Below are positions 6,428 through 12,832 of a DNA stretch of 12,832 nt, piece by piece. The notes below the pieces were generated by a model. The model searched no databases and was not told the origin of the DNA. It saw only the letters and a program-made list of their open reading frames with translations. The translations under genes and the position numbers were made by a program. The DNA comes from Bacteroidota bacterium. Its GTDB lineage: Bacteria > Bacteroidota > Bacteroidia > M30B66. Numbering within the stretch: the first letter of the stretch is position 1; each line of letters opens with the position of its first letter. The stretch is taken from contig JAGQVC010000016.1 of NCBI GenBank assembly GCA_020438185.1, positions 1 to 12,832 of the forward strand. The letters are read 5' to 3'.

Positions 6428-7537
6428 ATGAAGACTTTCGTTTTATGCTTTTGTCTGGTAGTGCTTTCTTTGCCTGTCTGGTCGCAGGCTCCTGAAGCTA
6501 TGAGCTACCAGGCCGTGTTGAGGGACAACACCGGAGAGCCATTAACTGATCAGGTTGTTCAAACCCGAATTCAGATTCATCAGGGAACGAGTGACGGTCC
6601 GGTAGTTTATGAAGAGATTCACAACACAAGCACCAATGAAAACGGACTCATGTCGGTTGTTATTGGCAGTGGTACAGGTTCAATTGGGTCGATTTCAGAA
6701 ATTGCCTGGGGTAACGGGCCATACTTTTTGAGTTCGGAAACCGATCCTGCCGGAGGCAGTAATTATGAACTTACGGGGAACTCTGAACTGCTAAGCGTGC
6801 CCTATGCTTTGTATGCCAATAATTCGGGCAGCAGCATTGCCGGGCCGCAAGGCGAACCCGGACCGCAAGGAGAGCAAGGGCCACAGGGCAATCCCGGGCC
6901 ACAGGGAGTTCCCGGACCGGTTGGGCCTGCGGGAGTTTCGGGATGCGAAATACTACCTGCGGGGAATCTGGCGGTAGTTTACACCGGAACCACCGCTTAC
7001 GGCTACTCACAAAGCCAGAGCAGCACAGCAACAAATTACAATTCAGGTTCATTTACTTCAGCTTCGCTGGATGGTAATGTACTAGGCTCCGTATCCTCGG
7101 AATTGCAAATTGCCCTATGGACCTCATCGACCGCATATGCGTTTTACCAAACACAAAGTAATTTAGGTACTCCACCGAACCTCAATCAGGGAGTTTGGCT
7201 AACAACCACACTTTCGGGTAATCCGATTGGAGGTATTTCAAATGGAATTAATCTGGTTGTGTACACAAGTACACATGCATACGGATTGTCGCAACCAAGA
7301 AGCACCCTTGGCGACCCGCCAAATCTTTCGGCAGCCGTTTGGAACCCGATCACTTTAAACGGAACTTTCATCAAAGCCATAAGCACATCCAGAAGCATCA
7401 TAATTATAACCACTACAACCATTTACGCATTTAATCAATCACAAGGCACATTGGGAAGCCTGCCAAACGAGAATGCCGGTAGCTGGGCAACACAGTCGGT
7501 TTCTGATGTTCCGATTGATGTGGTGCCAAGCCGATGA
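6428..7537 (+). CDS. Exported collagen-triplet protein with C-terminal repeats
   Basis: A 369-residue protein with a signal peptide (about residues 1-20, cleavage near VWSQA). Residues 22-130 form an N-terminal beta-rich module typical of Bacteroidota exported proteins: PEAMSYQAVLRDNTGEPL, VVYEEIHNTSTNENG and LLSVPYALYA. A collagen-like stretch of 11 G-x-x triplets plus a final glycine follows (residues 139-172), rich in GPQ and with proline in several second and third positions. The rest (180-366) consists of four diverged repeats of about 47 residues, each with a hydrophobic strand, a (T/S)-(T/S)-x-A-Y motif and a Gln/Ser segment. It ends DVVPSR with no T9SS sorting domain, unlike its operon partner 3 nt upstream, so how it would reach the surface is unclear. 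It may stay periplasmic, use another route, or act with the upstream protein. No enzymatic motif is recognisable; a structural or adhesive role is a guess. Confidence 0.88.
   Translation: MKTFVLCFCLVVLSLPVWSQAPEAMSYQAVLRDNTGEPLTDQVVQTRIQIHQGTSDGPVVYEEIHNTSTNENGLMSVVIGSGTGSIGSISEIAWGNGPYFLSSETDPAGGSNYELTGNSELLSVPYALYANNSGSSIAGPQGEPGPQGEQGPQGNPGPQGVPGPVGPAGVSGCEILPAGNLAVVYTGTTAYGYSQSQSSTATNYNSGSFTSASLDGNVLGSVSSELQIALWTSSTAYAFYQTQSNLGTPPNLNQGVWLTTTLSGNPIGGISNGINLVVYTSTHAYGLSQPRSTLGDPPNLSAAVWNPITLNGTFIKAISTSRSIIIITTTTIYAFNQSQGTLGSLPNENAGSWATQSVSDVPIDVVPSR
6842..6943 (+). repeat. Collagen-like G-x-x coding repeat
   Basis: Twelve glycine codons spaced every three codons (residues 139-172 of the host protein) encode triplets such as GPQ, GEP, GEQ, GNP, GVP, GPV and GPA. 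At DNA level this appears as nine-base units close to GGACCGCAA with variation between units. Collagen triplets form a triple helix in other bacterial surface proteins; 11 triplets is short. Confidence 0.9.
6965..7525 (+). repeat. Four tandem diverged protein repeats of about 47 residues
   Basis: Residues 180-223, 225-271, 273-319 and 322-366 of the collagen-like protein align as repeats. Matching segments are VVYTGTTAYGYSQSQSS, ALWTSSTAYAFYQTQSNLG, VVYTSTHAYGLSQPRSTLG and IITTTTIYAFNQSQGTLG, and repeats 2-4 share a following PPNLNQGVW / PPNLSAAVW / LPNENAGSW segment. Repeat 1 has diverged there. The pattern of short strands could form a small beta-propeller or beta-solenoid; this is inferred. 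Confidence 0.8.
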
Positions 7538-7579
7538 TTAGTACGGTTCAGACACAAATACTTCGGGTTGATCCAGAGT

Positions 7580-7587
7580 TAGTTTTG
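7580..7587 (+). promoter_or_regulatory. Putative -7 promoter element for the PAS gene
   Basis: TAGTTTTG matches TAnnTTTG exactly and ends 49 nt before the TTG start at 7637. It is followed at once by a 16-nt AT-rich inverted repeat, AAATTCT (7589-7595) and AGAATTT (7598-7604), which would lie at or just after the transcription start. No good -33 is visible. Confidence 0.35.
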
Positions 7588-7636
7588 AAAATTCTACAGA
7601 ATTTATAATTTTAGTGCATCAAAACCAACCCGACCC

Positions 7637-8644
7637 TTGGACACCCTCATAGACATCGTACAGCGGTTTCCAGCCATGATACTTGCTCTGAATGCCCGGG
7701 GTGAGATACTGATTTGTAACCAGTGGTTTCAGGAAAAGAGCGGATATTCAGCCTCAGAGCTAATTTCGAATCCGAACTCTTTGAAGCTCATTTTCGGTGA
7801 AGATCCTGATTTTAAAAAACTTGAGAAAGTAATTAAACGAGAGGGTAAAAATTTCACCGAAAATTTCCCTTCGATGAAGTGCAGGTGTGCCGATGGTAGT
7901 TTTAAGTTTGTTCAGGTTGTGTTACGTTACCGGCAGGAACAACCGCTGGCACCCGGCATACACATCTGGATTATCGGATTTGACCGCACTGAAGAGCGCT
8001 TGCTGAAAAACGAGCTCGAAGAAAGTTCACTTCGGTTTGAAATGATTTCGAAGGCGACAAATGATGCCGTGTGGGACTGGGATGTTTTGAATAATACACT
8101 TTGGTGGGGCGAGGGCATCAGCAAATTATTCGGCTATCCAAAAGCAGGAAGGCAAACAGAATTTGACTGGTGGGTTGAACGGATTCATCCTGAGGACCGT
8201 GAGAAAGTGGTGCGCAGCCTGCTCAATGCTGCAGCAAACGGTGAACAAAGCTGGAGTTCAGAATATCGCTTTTTGAGAACAGATGGAACTTACGCTTTTG
8301 TGCTGGATAAGGGAACCTCTCTGTTTGATAAAAATCTCAAGGTTTACCGAATGATAGGTGGGATGATTGACATTTCGGATAAGTTCATTTATGAGAATTC
8401 CCTGATGATCAAGAACCAGCAACTCGCAGAATACGCATTTTTCAATTCACACAAGGTGAGGGCGCCACTAAGTCGTTTGCTCGCTATTGTTGAAATGATG
8501 AAACAATTGCCTTCTGACAATCCGGATTTAAGCAGACTCTTAAAAAGCACTCATGAATCTGCGCTGGAACTTGACAGAGAAATCAGGGATGTGAATAAAC
8601 TTATTTCGACAGATATCCGTGTGAGAACGGAACGAGAGGACTAA
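7637..8644 (+). CDS. Two-PAS sensory protein with phosphoacceptor helix but no ATPase domain
   Basis: A 335-residue, probably cytoplasmic signalling protein without membrane segments. A first PAS domain spans about residues 8-118 (AMILALNARGEILICNQWFQEKSGYS, closing in IWIIGFDRTEERLLKNELE). A second PAS with its PAC part spans 130-246 (FEMISKATNDAVWDWDVLNN...FGYP, then WSSEYRFLRTDGTYAFV...GGMIDISD). A helix region (255-325) follows with NSHKVRAPLSRLLAIVEMM, which matches the H-box of Bacteroidota histidine kinases; H272 is the candidate phosphoacceptor. The protein ends at RTERED, before any HATPase_c domain, and a stop codon follows directly, so no N, G1 or G2 box is present. The only upstream start in frame is TTG at 7637; the ATG at 7676 would remove the first helix of PAS1, so I prefer TTG. 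Ligand, partner and output are unknown. Confidence 0.85.
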   Translation: MDTLIDIVQRFPAMILALNARGEILICNQWFQEKSGYSASELISNPNSLKLIFGEDPDFKKLEKVIKREGKNFTENFPSMKCRCADGSFKFVQVVLRYRQEQPLAPGIHIWIIGFDRTEERLLKNELEESSLRFEMISKATNDAVWDWDVLNNTLWWGEGISKLFGYPKAGRQTEFDWWVERIHPEDREKVVRSLLNAAANGEQSWSSEYRFLRTDGTYAFVLDKGTSLFDKNLKVYRMIGGMIDISDKFIYENSLMIKNQQLAEYAFFNSHKVRAPLSRLLAIVEMMKQLPSDNPDLSRLLKSTHESALELDREIRDVNKLISTDIRVRTERED

Positions 8645-8716
8645 TTTCCAAGGGTCCGTTTCCAATAATGGTGTTTTATTAGAATTTTAACCGCTTGTAT
8701 TTCAAATGGTTAACTC

Positions 8717-8768
8717 GTTTTCGGCTACGCCGGAAACAACGGAAACGTTTTTAATGATTTTCGTTTCC
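8717..8768. promoter_or_regulatory. Candidate TetR operator region
   Basis: Two inverted repeats built from the same GTTTCC/GGAAAC word lie just upstream of the regulator gene's -7 element. The first pairs GTTTTCGGC (8717-8725) with GCCGGAAAC (8729-8737), 8 of 9 positions matching. The second pairs GGAAACG (8741-8747) with CGTTTCC (8762-8768), perfect over 7 bp. A further GTTTCC is at 8658-8663. The second repeat covers the expected -33 position, so a bound repressor would block transcription. TetR proteins typically bind such palindromes in their own promoter. The first repeat might instead be the hairpin of a terminator for the PAS gene. Confidence 0.5.
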
Positions 8769-8777
8769 ATTGTTTTA

Positions 8778-8785
8778 TACCTTTG
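8778..8785 (+). promoter_or_regulatory. Putative -7 promoter element for the efflux operon
   Basis: TACCTTTG matches TAnnTTTG exactly and ends 5 nt before the GTG at 8791. It would place the transcription start at or next to the start codon of the TetR gene and drive the whole TetR-TolC-MFP-RND operon. The -33 region overlaps the inverted repeat 8741-8768. Confidence 0.5.
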
Positions 8786-8790
8786 CCGCC

Positions 8791-9411
8791 GTGGAAGAAA
8801 AAGTAAAACTCATCCTTCGTCAGGTCCGCGACATTTTTATGCGCTTTGGACTTAAGAGCGTTACCATGGATGATTTATGCCGTGAGTTGAGCATTTCGAA
8901 AAAGACACTTTATCAGCATGTTAGCGATAAAAATGACCTGGTAAAGAAAGCTGTAGAATTTGAAATAGACCGCGACCAGTGTGAGATTAGTGATATAATC
9001 GGTAAGAACCTGAGTGCTATGGATGAGCTCTTCGAAATAGCTTCAACGGTTGAAGAAAAACTGAACAATCTGCACCCTTCAATTCTGTACGACATGCAGA
9101 AATACTACCCTGAGGCTTGGGCGGTGATGTCGCGGCACAGGAATGAGTTTATTGTGAAAACGATGAGCAATAATATCCTGAAAGGTCAGGAAGAAGGCAT
9201 ATTCAGAAGAGACATTGATGTTAAGATTATTTCATTGCTGTTCGCAATGAAGATTGAGCTGCTAGCCGACAATATGATGTACGCGCATCTGGGTATTAAG
9301 CCTGCTCAAATTTATTTTGAAAACCTGAAGTACCATGTACGCGGCATATCCAACGAAGCCGGATTACGTGCATTGGAAAAGAAACTCGAATCTAAAAACC
9401 CGAACCTATGA
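8791..9411 (+). CDS. TetR/AcrR-family transcriptional regulator
   Basis: A 206-residue regulator that probably represses its own operon, which encodes the efflux pump that follows. The N-terminal TetR DNA-binding domain is clear: helix 1 with ILRQVRDIFMRFGLKSVTM, then the helix-turn-helix MDDLCRELSISKKTLYQHV (about residues 26-44) and the capping DKNDLVKKAV. The rest (about 55-206) is a helical ligand-binding and dimerisation domain whose inducer cannot be read from sequence. I start at GTG 8791 because the only other start upstream, TTG 8770, would put the first codons across the -7 promoter element at 8778-8785. The stop overlaps the TolC start as ATGA, so translation of the two is coupled. 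TetR genes at the head of TolC-MFP-RND operons are common in Bacteroidota. Confidence 0.92.
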   Translation: MEEKVKLILRQVRDIFMRFGLKSVTMDDLCRELSISKKTLYQHVSDKNDLVKKAVEFEIDRDQCEISDIIGKNLSAMDELFEIASTVEEKLNNLHPSILYDMQKYYPEAWAVMSRHRNEFIVKTMSNNILKGQEEGIFRRDIDVKIISLLFAMKIELLADNMMYAHLGIKPAQIYFENLKYHVRGISNEAGLRALEKKLESKNPNL

Positions 9412-10757
9412 AAAACAAAGTGCTCCTGTTTCTCTGGCTGATTGGCTCAGCGTTGCAGGCACAAAACCCTGACCCGGGCAGCTCTTTCTCGCTGGAAGAA
9501 GCTGTTGCCTTTGCCCTCAAGAATGGATACAGTGTACAAAATGCTGCAACAGATATTGAGATAGCAAAGAAAAAAGTTGCAGAAATCCGCGGTATTGGGA
9601 TTCCGCAATTGAAGGCAGAAGCCAACTTCCAGGATTTTGTGCAGGTACCTGTGAGTGTGATTGCAGCCGATGCATTTAATCCGGCGGCGCCTCCCGGCAC
9701 ATATTTGCGCATTCCATTTGGTGTTCAGTACAATGCCAGTTATGGTTATACAGCTTCCTGGCTCGCTTTCAGCGGAGAGTATATAGTTGGTCTTCAGGCA
9801 GCACGCGCTTACCGTGAGGTTTCCGAAACCCAGCTGCGAAAATCCGAAATTGAAGTCCGCGAAAGTGTTACCCGGGCTTATAATCTTGTTATCATCCTGC
9901 AGGAGAATGCCCGCATTCTGAATGAAAATCTTGGGGCACTTGACGAATCACTGGTACAAACCCGCGCTTTCTTTAAGGAAGGTTTTGTGGAGGAAACAGA
10001 TGTTGACCGTCTTGAACTGGTGAAGCAAAACCTGCTAAACACCGCTGAAACACTAAAGCAGCAAACGGAAATTGCCAAAAACCTGCTCAAGTTTCAGATG
10101 GGTTACCCGGTTGCATCCGATATCAGCCTGAAAGGCGAAATAAATAAACTGATTGAAACAGCATCGAGCGGAATGGCTTCGGCACCCTCGTTTGACCTGA
10201 GCGCCAATATTGATAATTTATTGCTGGATCAGTCAATCAACCTGCAAAAACTTGAAGTAAGAAGGCAGCGAGCCAATTACCTTCCCACGCTAAGCACCTT
10301 TTATACCTGGAAAGAAAGCCGTATTACCAACGATTTTGACAAGCTTACCGACCCACTTTTCAGGGTTCCGGGCGGTACCATCCTGGGTGTAAATATTTCT
10401 ATGCCCATTTTTCAGGGATTGAGTCAGTCCTCACGTGTGAGTCAGGCAAAACTAAACCTTAATAAACTGGAAACCCAGAAGGCACAAGCCCTTGCTGGTC
10501 TTGGCATTCAATCATCTCAATCCTGGATAAGCTATTCGTCGGCTCTTAAATCGGTTGAGAACACCAAAGCAGCAAGTGAAATTGCCGATAAAATATACAA
10601 GCGCACCCAAATCAAATACAGTGAAGGAGTGGGTTCCAGTATCGAAGTTATTCAATCTCTGAATGACTACCTGGGAGCACAGTCCAATTACATTTCAGCT
10701 GTGCAGCAGTTACTTGATGCACGCGTAACACTCGATAAAAACCTTAACAAATTCTGA
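9408..10757 (+). CDS. TolC-family outer membrane efflux protein
   Basis: A 449-residue outer membrane channel of the tripartite pump. A signal peptide covers residues 1-18 (LLFLWLIGSALQA, cleavage before Q19). The mature protein has the two-fold OEP architecture: FSLEEAVAFALKNGYSVQNAATDIEIAKKKV (about 27-57) opens the first half and the long helices around 125-225 (VRESVTRAYNLVIILQENARI, FFKEGFVEETDVDRLELVKQNL) form the periplasmic barrel. The second half runs from about 255 to the end, with LEVRRQRANYLPTLSTFYTW, a predicted strand at GVNISMPIF and KYSEGVGSSIEVIQSLNDYLGAQSNY near the C-terminus, a typical TolC signature. It forms a trimer that joins the RND pump and the fusion protein to expel substrates across the outer membrane. 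It overlaps the TetR gene by 4 nt, and the fusion protein gene follows 12 nt after its stop. Confidence 0.94.
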   Translation: MKNKVLLFLWLIGSALQAQNPDPGSSFSLEEAVAFALKNGYSVQNAATDIEIAKKKVAEIRGIGIPQLKAEANFQDFVQVPVSVIAADAFNPAAPPGTYLRIPFGVQYNASYGYTASWLAFSGEYIVGLQAARAYREVSETQLRKSEIEVRESVTRAYNLVIILQENARILNENLGALDESLVQTRAFFKEGFVEETDVDRLELVKQNLLNTAETLKQQTEIAKNLLKFQMGYPVASDISLKGEINKLIETASSGMASAPSFDLSANIDNLLLDQSINLQKLEVRRQRANYLPTLSTFYTWKESRITNDFDKLTDPLFRVPGGTILGVNISMPIFQGLSQSSRVSQAKLNLNKLETQKAQALAGLGIQSSQSWISYSSALKSVENTKAASEIADKIYKRTQIKYSEGVGSSIEVIQSLNDYLGAQSNYISAVQQLLDARVTLDKNLNKF

Positions 10758-10769
10758 TTGCCCGACCCG

Positions 10770-11900
10770 ATGAAAAAACTCATTTATTTTCCCCTTGTAA
10801 TGCTGGTTGTAGCCTGCGGATCGAAAAATTCGCTGGAAGCAAAAAAGAAACAGCTTGCTGAATATAACACCCAGATGGAAACCCTGAAAAAGGATATCGC
10901 TGATCTGGAAAAGGAAATTGCCAAGATGGACACATCTCAGGTAATTAAGAACCCTAAACTGGTTACCGTTTCGGCAATTGAAGCCGGAAGCTTTAGCCAT
11001 TACATTGATTTACAGGGAACTGTTGAAGCACATGAAGACATTGCTGTGATGCCGGGTATGCCCGGAATTGTGACGGCGGTTTACGTTAAAGAAGGCGATC
11101 TGGTTAGCAAAGGACAAGTGCTTGGTGAAACCGATAATCGCGCTATGCGCGAAAGCCTGGCCCAGCTGAGAACAACTCTGGAACTGGCCAAAACAACATA
11201 CGAAAAGCAGGAACGTCTGTGGAATCAGAAAATAGGTAGCGAAATTCAGTACCTGCAGGCTAAAACGCAATACGAATCGCTTACAAAAAGTATCGAATCT
11301 ATGGAAGCTCAGATTGATATGACCCGCATGAAGGCCCCGATTGCAGGAATTATTGATCAGGTAAATGTGAAAGTTGGAGAATATGCTGCTCCGGGTATGA
11401 TGGGCGCATTTAATGTGGTGAATTTCAACAGAATGAAGGTTACTGCCAAGGCTGCCGATTCTTATATCCAAAAAATTAAAGTGGGCGATCCGGTTAAGAT
11501 TCAATTGAATGATATCGGAAAAACGATTGAAAGCAAGATCAGCTTCGTGAGTAAAGTAGTGAACCCGATGTCAAGAACCTTCCTGGTTGAAATTGAACTT
11601 GGTAAAACCGAATCGAATGTAAGACCTAACATGTTCGCTTCGCTGAGCATTAATGATGAAACAGCCGACAGTGTCATTGCGGTTTCATCGAACATGGTTC
11701 AAAAAGATGCCAATGAACAGCAATATGTTTTTGTTGCCTCCGGCAATGACAAAAATATGAACGCCAAAAAGAGGCTCGTTAGCACCGGGATATCCTACGG
11801 AGATCAGGTTGTCATTACAGAAGGTCTAAATCCGGGCGATAAAATTATCACATCAGGTTATAGTGAAATTGTTGATGGTCAGTCGATTACTTTAAAATAA
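10770..11900 (+). CDS. RND efflux membrane fusion lipoprotein (HlyD/AcrA-like)
   Basis: A 376-residue periplasmic adaptor linking the inner membrane pump to the TolC channel. A lipoprotein signal is visible: FPLVMLVVAC with lipobox VVAC and lipidated C16. Residues 19-54 are a Lys/Glu/Leu-rich coiled coil placed before the adaptor core. The core follows the family order: first half of the lipoyl-like domain (VMPGMPGIVTAVYVKEGDLVSKGQVLGETDN, about 93-123), alpha-hairpin (about 126-185), second lipoyl half (MTRMKAPIAGIIDQVNVKVGEY), beta-barrel (about 220-295, VGDPVKIQLNDIG, SNVRPNMFASLSI) and a membrane-proximal domain (300-376, VVITEGLNPGDKIITSGYSEIVDG). I prefer the ATG at 10770 over the TTG at 10758 because it starts the signal as MKKLIY. 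It is the third gene of the operon, and the RND gene follows 18 nt later. Confidence 0.93.
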   Translation: MKKLIYFPLVMLVVACGSKNSLEAKKKQLAEYNTQMETLKKDIADLEKEIAKMDTSQVIKNPKLVTVSAIEAGSFSHYIDLQGTVEAHEDIAVMPGMPGIVTAVYVKEGDLVSKGQVLGETDNRAMRESLAQLRTTLELAKTTYEKQERLWNQKIGSEIQYLQAKTQYESLTKSIESMEAQIDMTRMKAPIAGIIDQVNVKVGEYAAPGMMGAFNVVNFNRMKVTAKAADSYIQKIKVGDPVKIQLNDIGKTIESKISFVSKVVNPMSRTFLVEIELGKTESNVRPNMFASLSINDETADSVIAVSSNMVQKDANEQQYVFVASGNDKNMNAKKRLVSTGISYGDQVVITEGLNPGDKIITSGYSEIVDGQSITLK

Positions 11901-11918
11901 CGGTTTAAACCTGATAAA

Positions 11919-12832
11919 ATGGAAGAAAAACATATAAAAAGCTTCGGGCCTACCAATTGGGCAATTAACAACAGTACAGCTATTTACATCTTTACTGTGT
12001 TGATTACCATTGCAGGTGCGATCATTTTTCAGAGGATTCCGAAAGAGAAGTTTCCCGACATCGTAATACCAACCGTTTTCGTTTCCACCATTTATCCGGG
12101 CGCCAGCCCGGAGGATATAGAAAACCTGATTACAAAGCCACTAGAGAAACAAATTAAGTCGATTACAGGAATCAAGAAAATCACGTCCAACTCTATTCAG
12201 GATTTCTCGCTCGTTGTAGTTGAGTTTAACACCGGAATTGATGTGGATGTAGCCAAACAAAAGGTATCCAACGCAGTTGATAAAGCAAAAACCGATTTGC
12301 CTTCTGACCTGGATTCTGACCCGGACGTGCAGGAAGTGAATTTCTCGGAGTTCCCGATAATGAACATCAATGTGGCCGGCGATTACCCGCTGGATCAACT
12401 GAAGGGTTACACTGAAGACCTTCAGGATGCCATTGAGCAATTGCCCGAAATTACCCGTTGTGACCTGATTGGCGGGCTTACCAAGGAGGTACAGATTAAC
12501 GTCGATTTGTACAGAATGCAGGCTCTTGGAATCGCGTTTAGCGATATCCAACGGAACGTTGCTTCAGAAAATGTTAATATTTCGGGTGGGGAAATCCGCA
12601 TTAACGAATTGAGAAGAACCCTGCGTGTAACCGGTGAATTTAAGTCGGTTGACGAGATTGGACGAATTACAATCCGCTCGGCACGCGGTAATCTGGTTTA
12701 CCTGAAAGACATTGCCGAAGTAAAACAAGGCTATAAGGACAAACAGGATTATGCCCGTTTGGACGGAAAGCCGGTAATGACGCTGAACGTAATTAAAAGA
12801 TCGGGGGAAAACCTGATTGAAGCAGCCGATAA
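11919..12832 (+). CDS. RND-family efflux transporter, N-terminal part (cut by window edge)
   Basis: The first 304 residues of an AcrB-like inner membrane pump, open to the right edge. After a short cytoplasmic N-terminus (MEEKHIKSFGPTNWAINNST) comes transmembrane segment 1 (about residues 21-38, AIYIFTVLITIAGAIIF). The periplasmic porter domain follows with the family signature IYPGASPEDIENLITKPLEK (59-78), SITGIKKITSNSIQDFSLVVVEF, DVDVAKQKVSNAVDKAKTDLP and a PN2-like segment ending in LKDIAEVKQGYKDKQDYARLDGKPVMTLNVIKRSGENLI. Pumps of this family use the proton gradient and typically reach about 1000 residues, so roughly 70 percent is missing. Substrate class cannot be told here; the signature and context fit drug/hydrophobe efflux better than the heavy-metal branch, but this is tentative. 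It closes the visible TetR-TolC-MFP-RND operon. Confidence 0.95.
   Translation, partial: MEEKHIKSFGPTNWAINNSTAIYIFTVLITIAGAIIFQRIPKEKFPDIVIPTVFVSTIYPGASPEDIENLITKPLEKQIKSITGIKKITSNSIQDFSLVVVEFNTGIDVDVAKQKVSNAVDKAKTDLPSDLDSDPDVQEVNFSEFPIMNINVAGDYPLDQLKGYTEDLQDAIEQLPEITRCDLIGGLTKEVQINVDLYRMQALGIAFSDIQRNVASENVNISGGEIRINELRRTLRVTGEFKSVDEIGRITIRSARGNLVYLKDIAEVKQGYKDKQDYARLDGKPVMTLNVIKRSGENLIEAAD

Noticed and set aside
6842..6943. Tandem nine-base repeats as a possible CRISPR or minisatellite
   Set aside because: They are in frame and encode collagen triplets, with no spacers between units.
8770..8790. TTG start at 8770 for the TetR regulator
   Set aside because: The added residues are encoded by the -7 promoter element itself, while GTG 8791 gives the normal TetR N-terminus length.
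10758..10769. TTG start at 10758 for the fusion lipoprotein
   Set aside because: The ATG four codons later gives a standard MKK-type lipoprotein signal with C16 at a normal distance.

Overview
The window looks like a chromosomal segment from a member of the phylum Bacteroidota. The evidence is a type IX secretion (T9SS) sorting domain, a DUF3109 protein, class Ia nrdB-nrdA of the type common in this phylum, a TetR-TolC-MFP-RND cassette, the absence of clear Shine-Dalgarno sequences, and several matches to the phylum's -7 promoter element TAnnTTTG just before genes. Base composition is moderate and even, and I see no insertion sequence, integrase, tRNA, rRNA or CRISPR array. I cannot name the genus.

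Layout. (1) 1-1206, minus strand: a TPR-repeat protein followed by the N-terminal part of glycyl-tRNA synthetase, which runs off the left edge. (2) 1360-1947, plus: a cysteine-rich DUF3109 protein, divergent from the TPR gene. (3) 1948-2421: a long AT-rich intergenic region with hairpins and repeated TGTTAA/TTAACA motifs. (4) 2422-5869, plus: nrdB and nrdA, the two subunits of class Ia ribonucleotide reductase, closed by a strong terminator at 5889-5917. (5) 5966-7537, plus: a two-gene unit of exported proteins, a small T9SS cargo and a collagen-triplet protein with four C-terminal repeats of about 47 residues. (6) 7637-8644, plus: a two-PAS sensory protein that has a histidine-kinase-type phosphoacceptor helix but no ATPase domain. 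(7) 8791 to the right edge, plus: a four-gene efflux operon (TetR regulator, TolC-like outer membrane channel, membrane fusion lipoprotein, RND pump). The pump gene is cut by the window end.

How the genes work together. GlyRS and NrdAB are housekeeping enzymes for translation and for deoxynucleotide supply. The last four genes form a complete tripartite pump with its own regulator; the regulator overlaps the TolC gene by ATGA, and the inverted repeats just upstream of the regulator's promoter are its likely operator. The two secreted proteins are probably surface or extracellular and have no recognised enzymatic domain.

I found no clearly new biological system. The most rewarding items to check are the repeat-rich leader of nrdBA, the ATPase-less PAS/phosphoacceptor protein, the collagen-plus-repeat exported protein, the putative TetR operator, and a recurring promoter-to-start spacing of 4-5 nt that predicts leaderless mRNAs.
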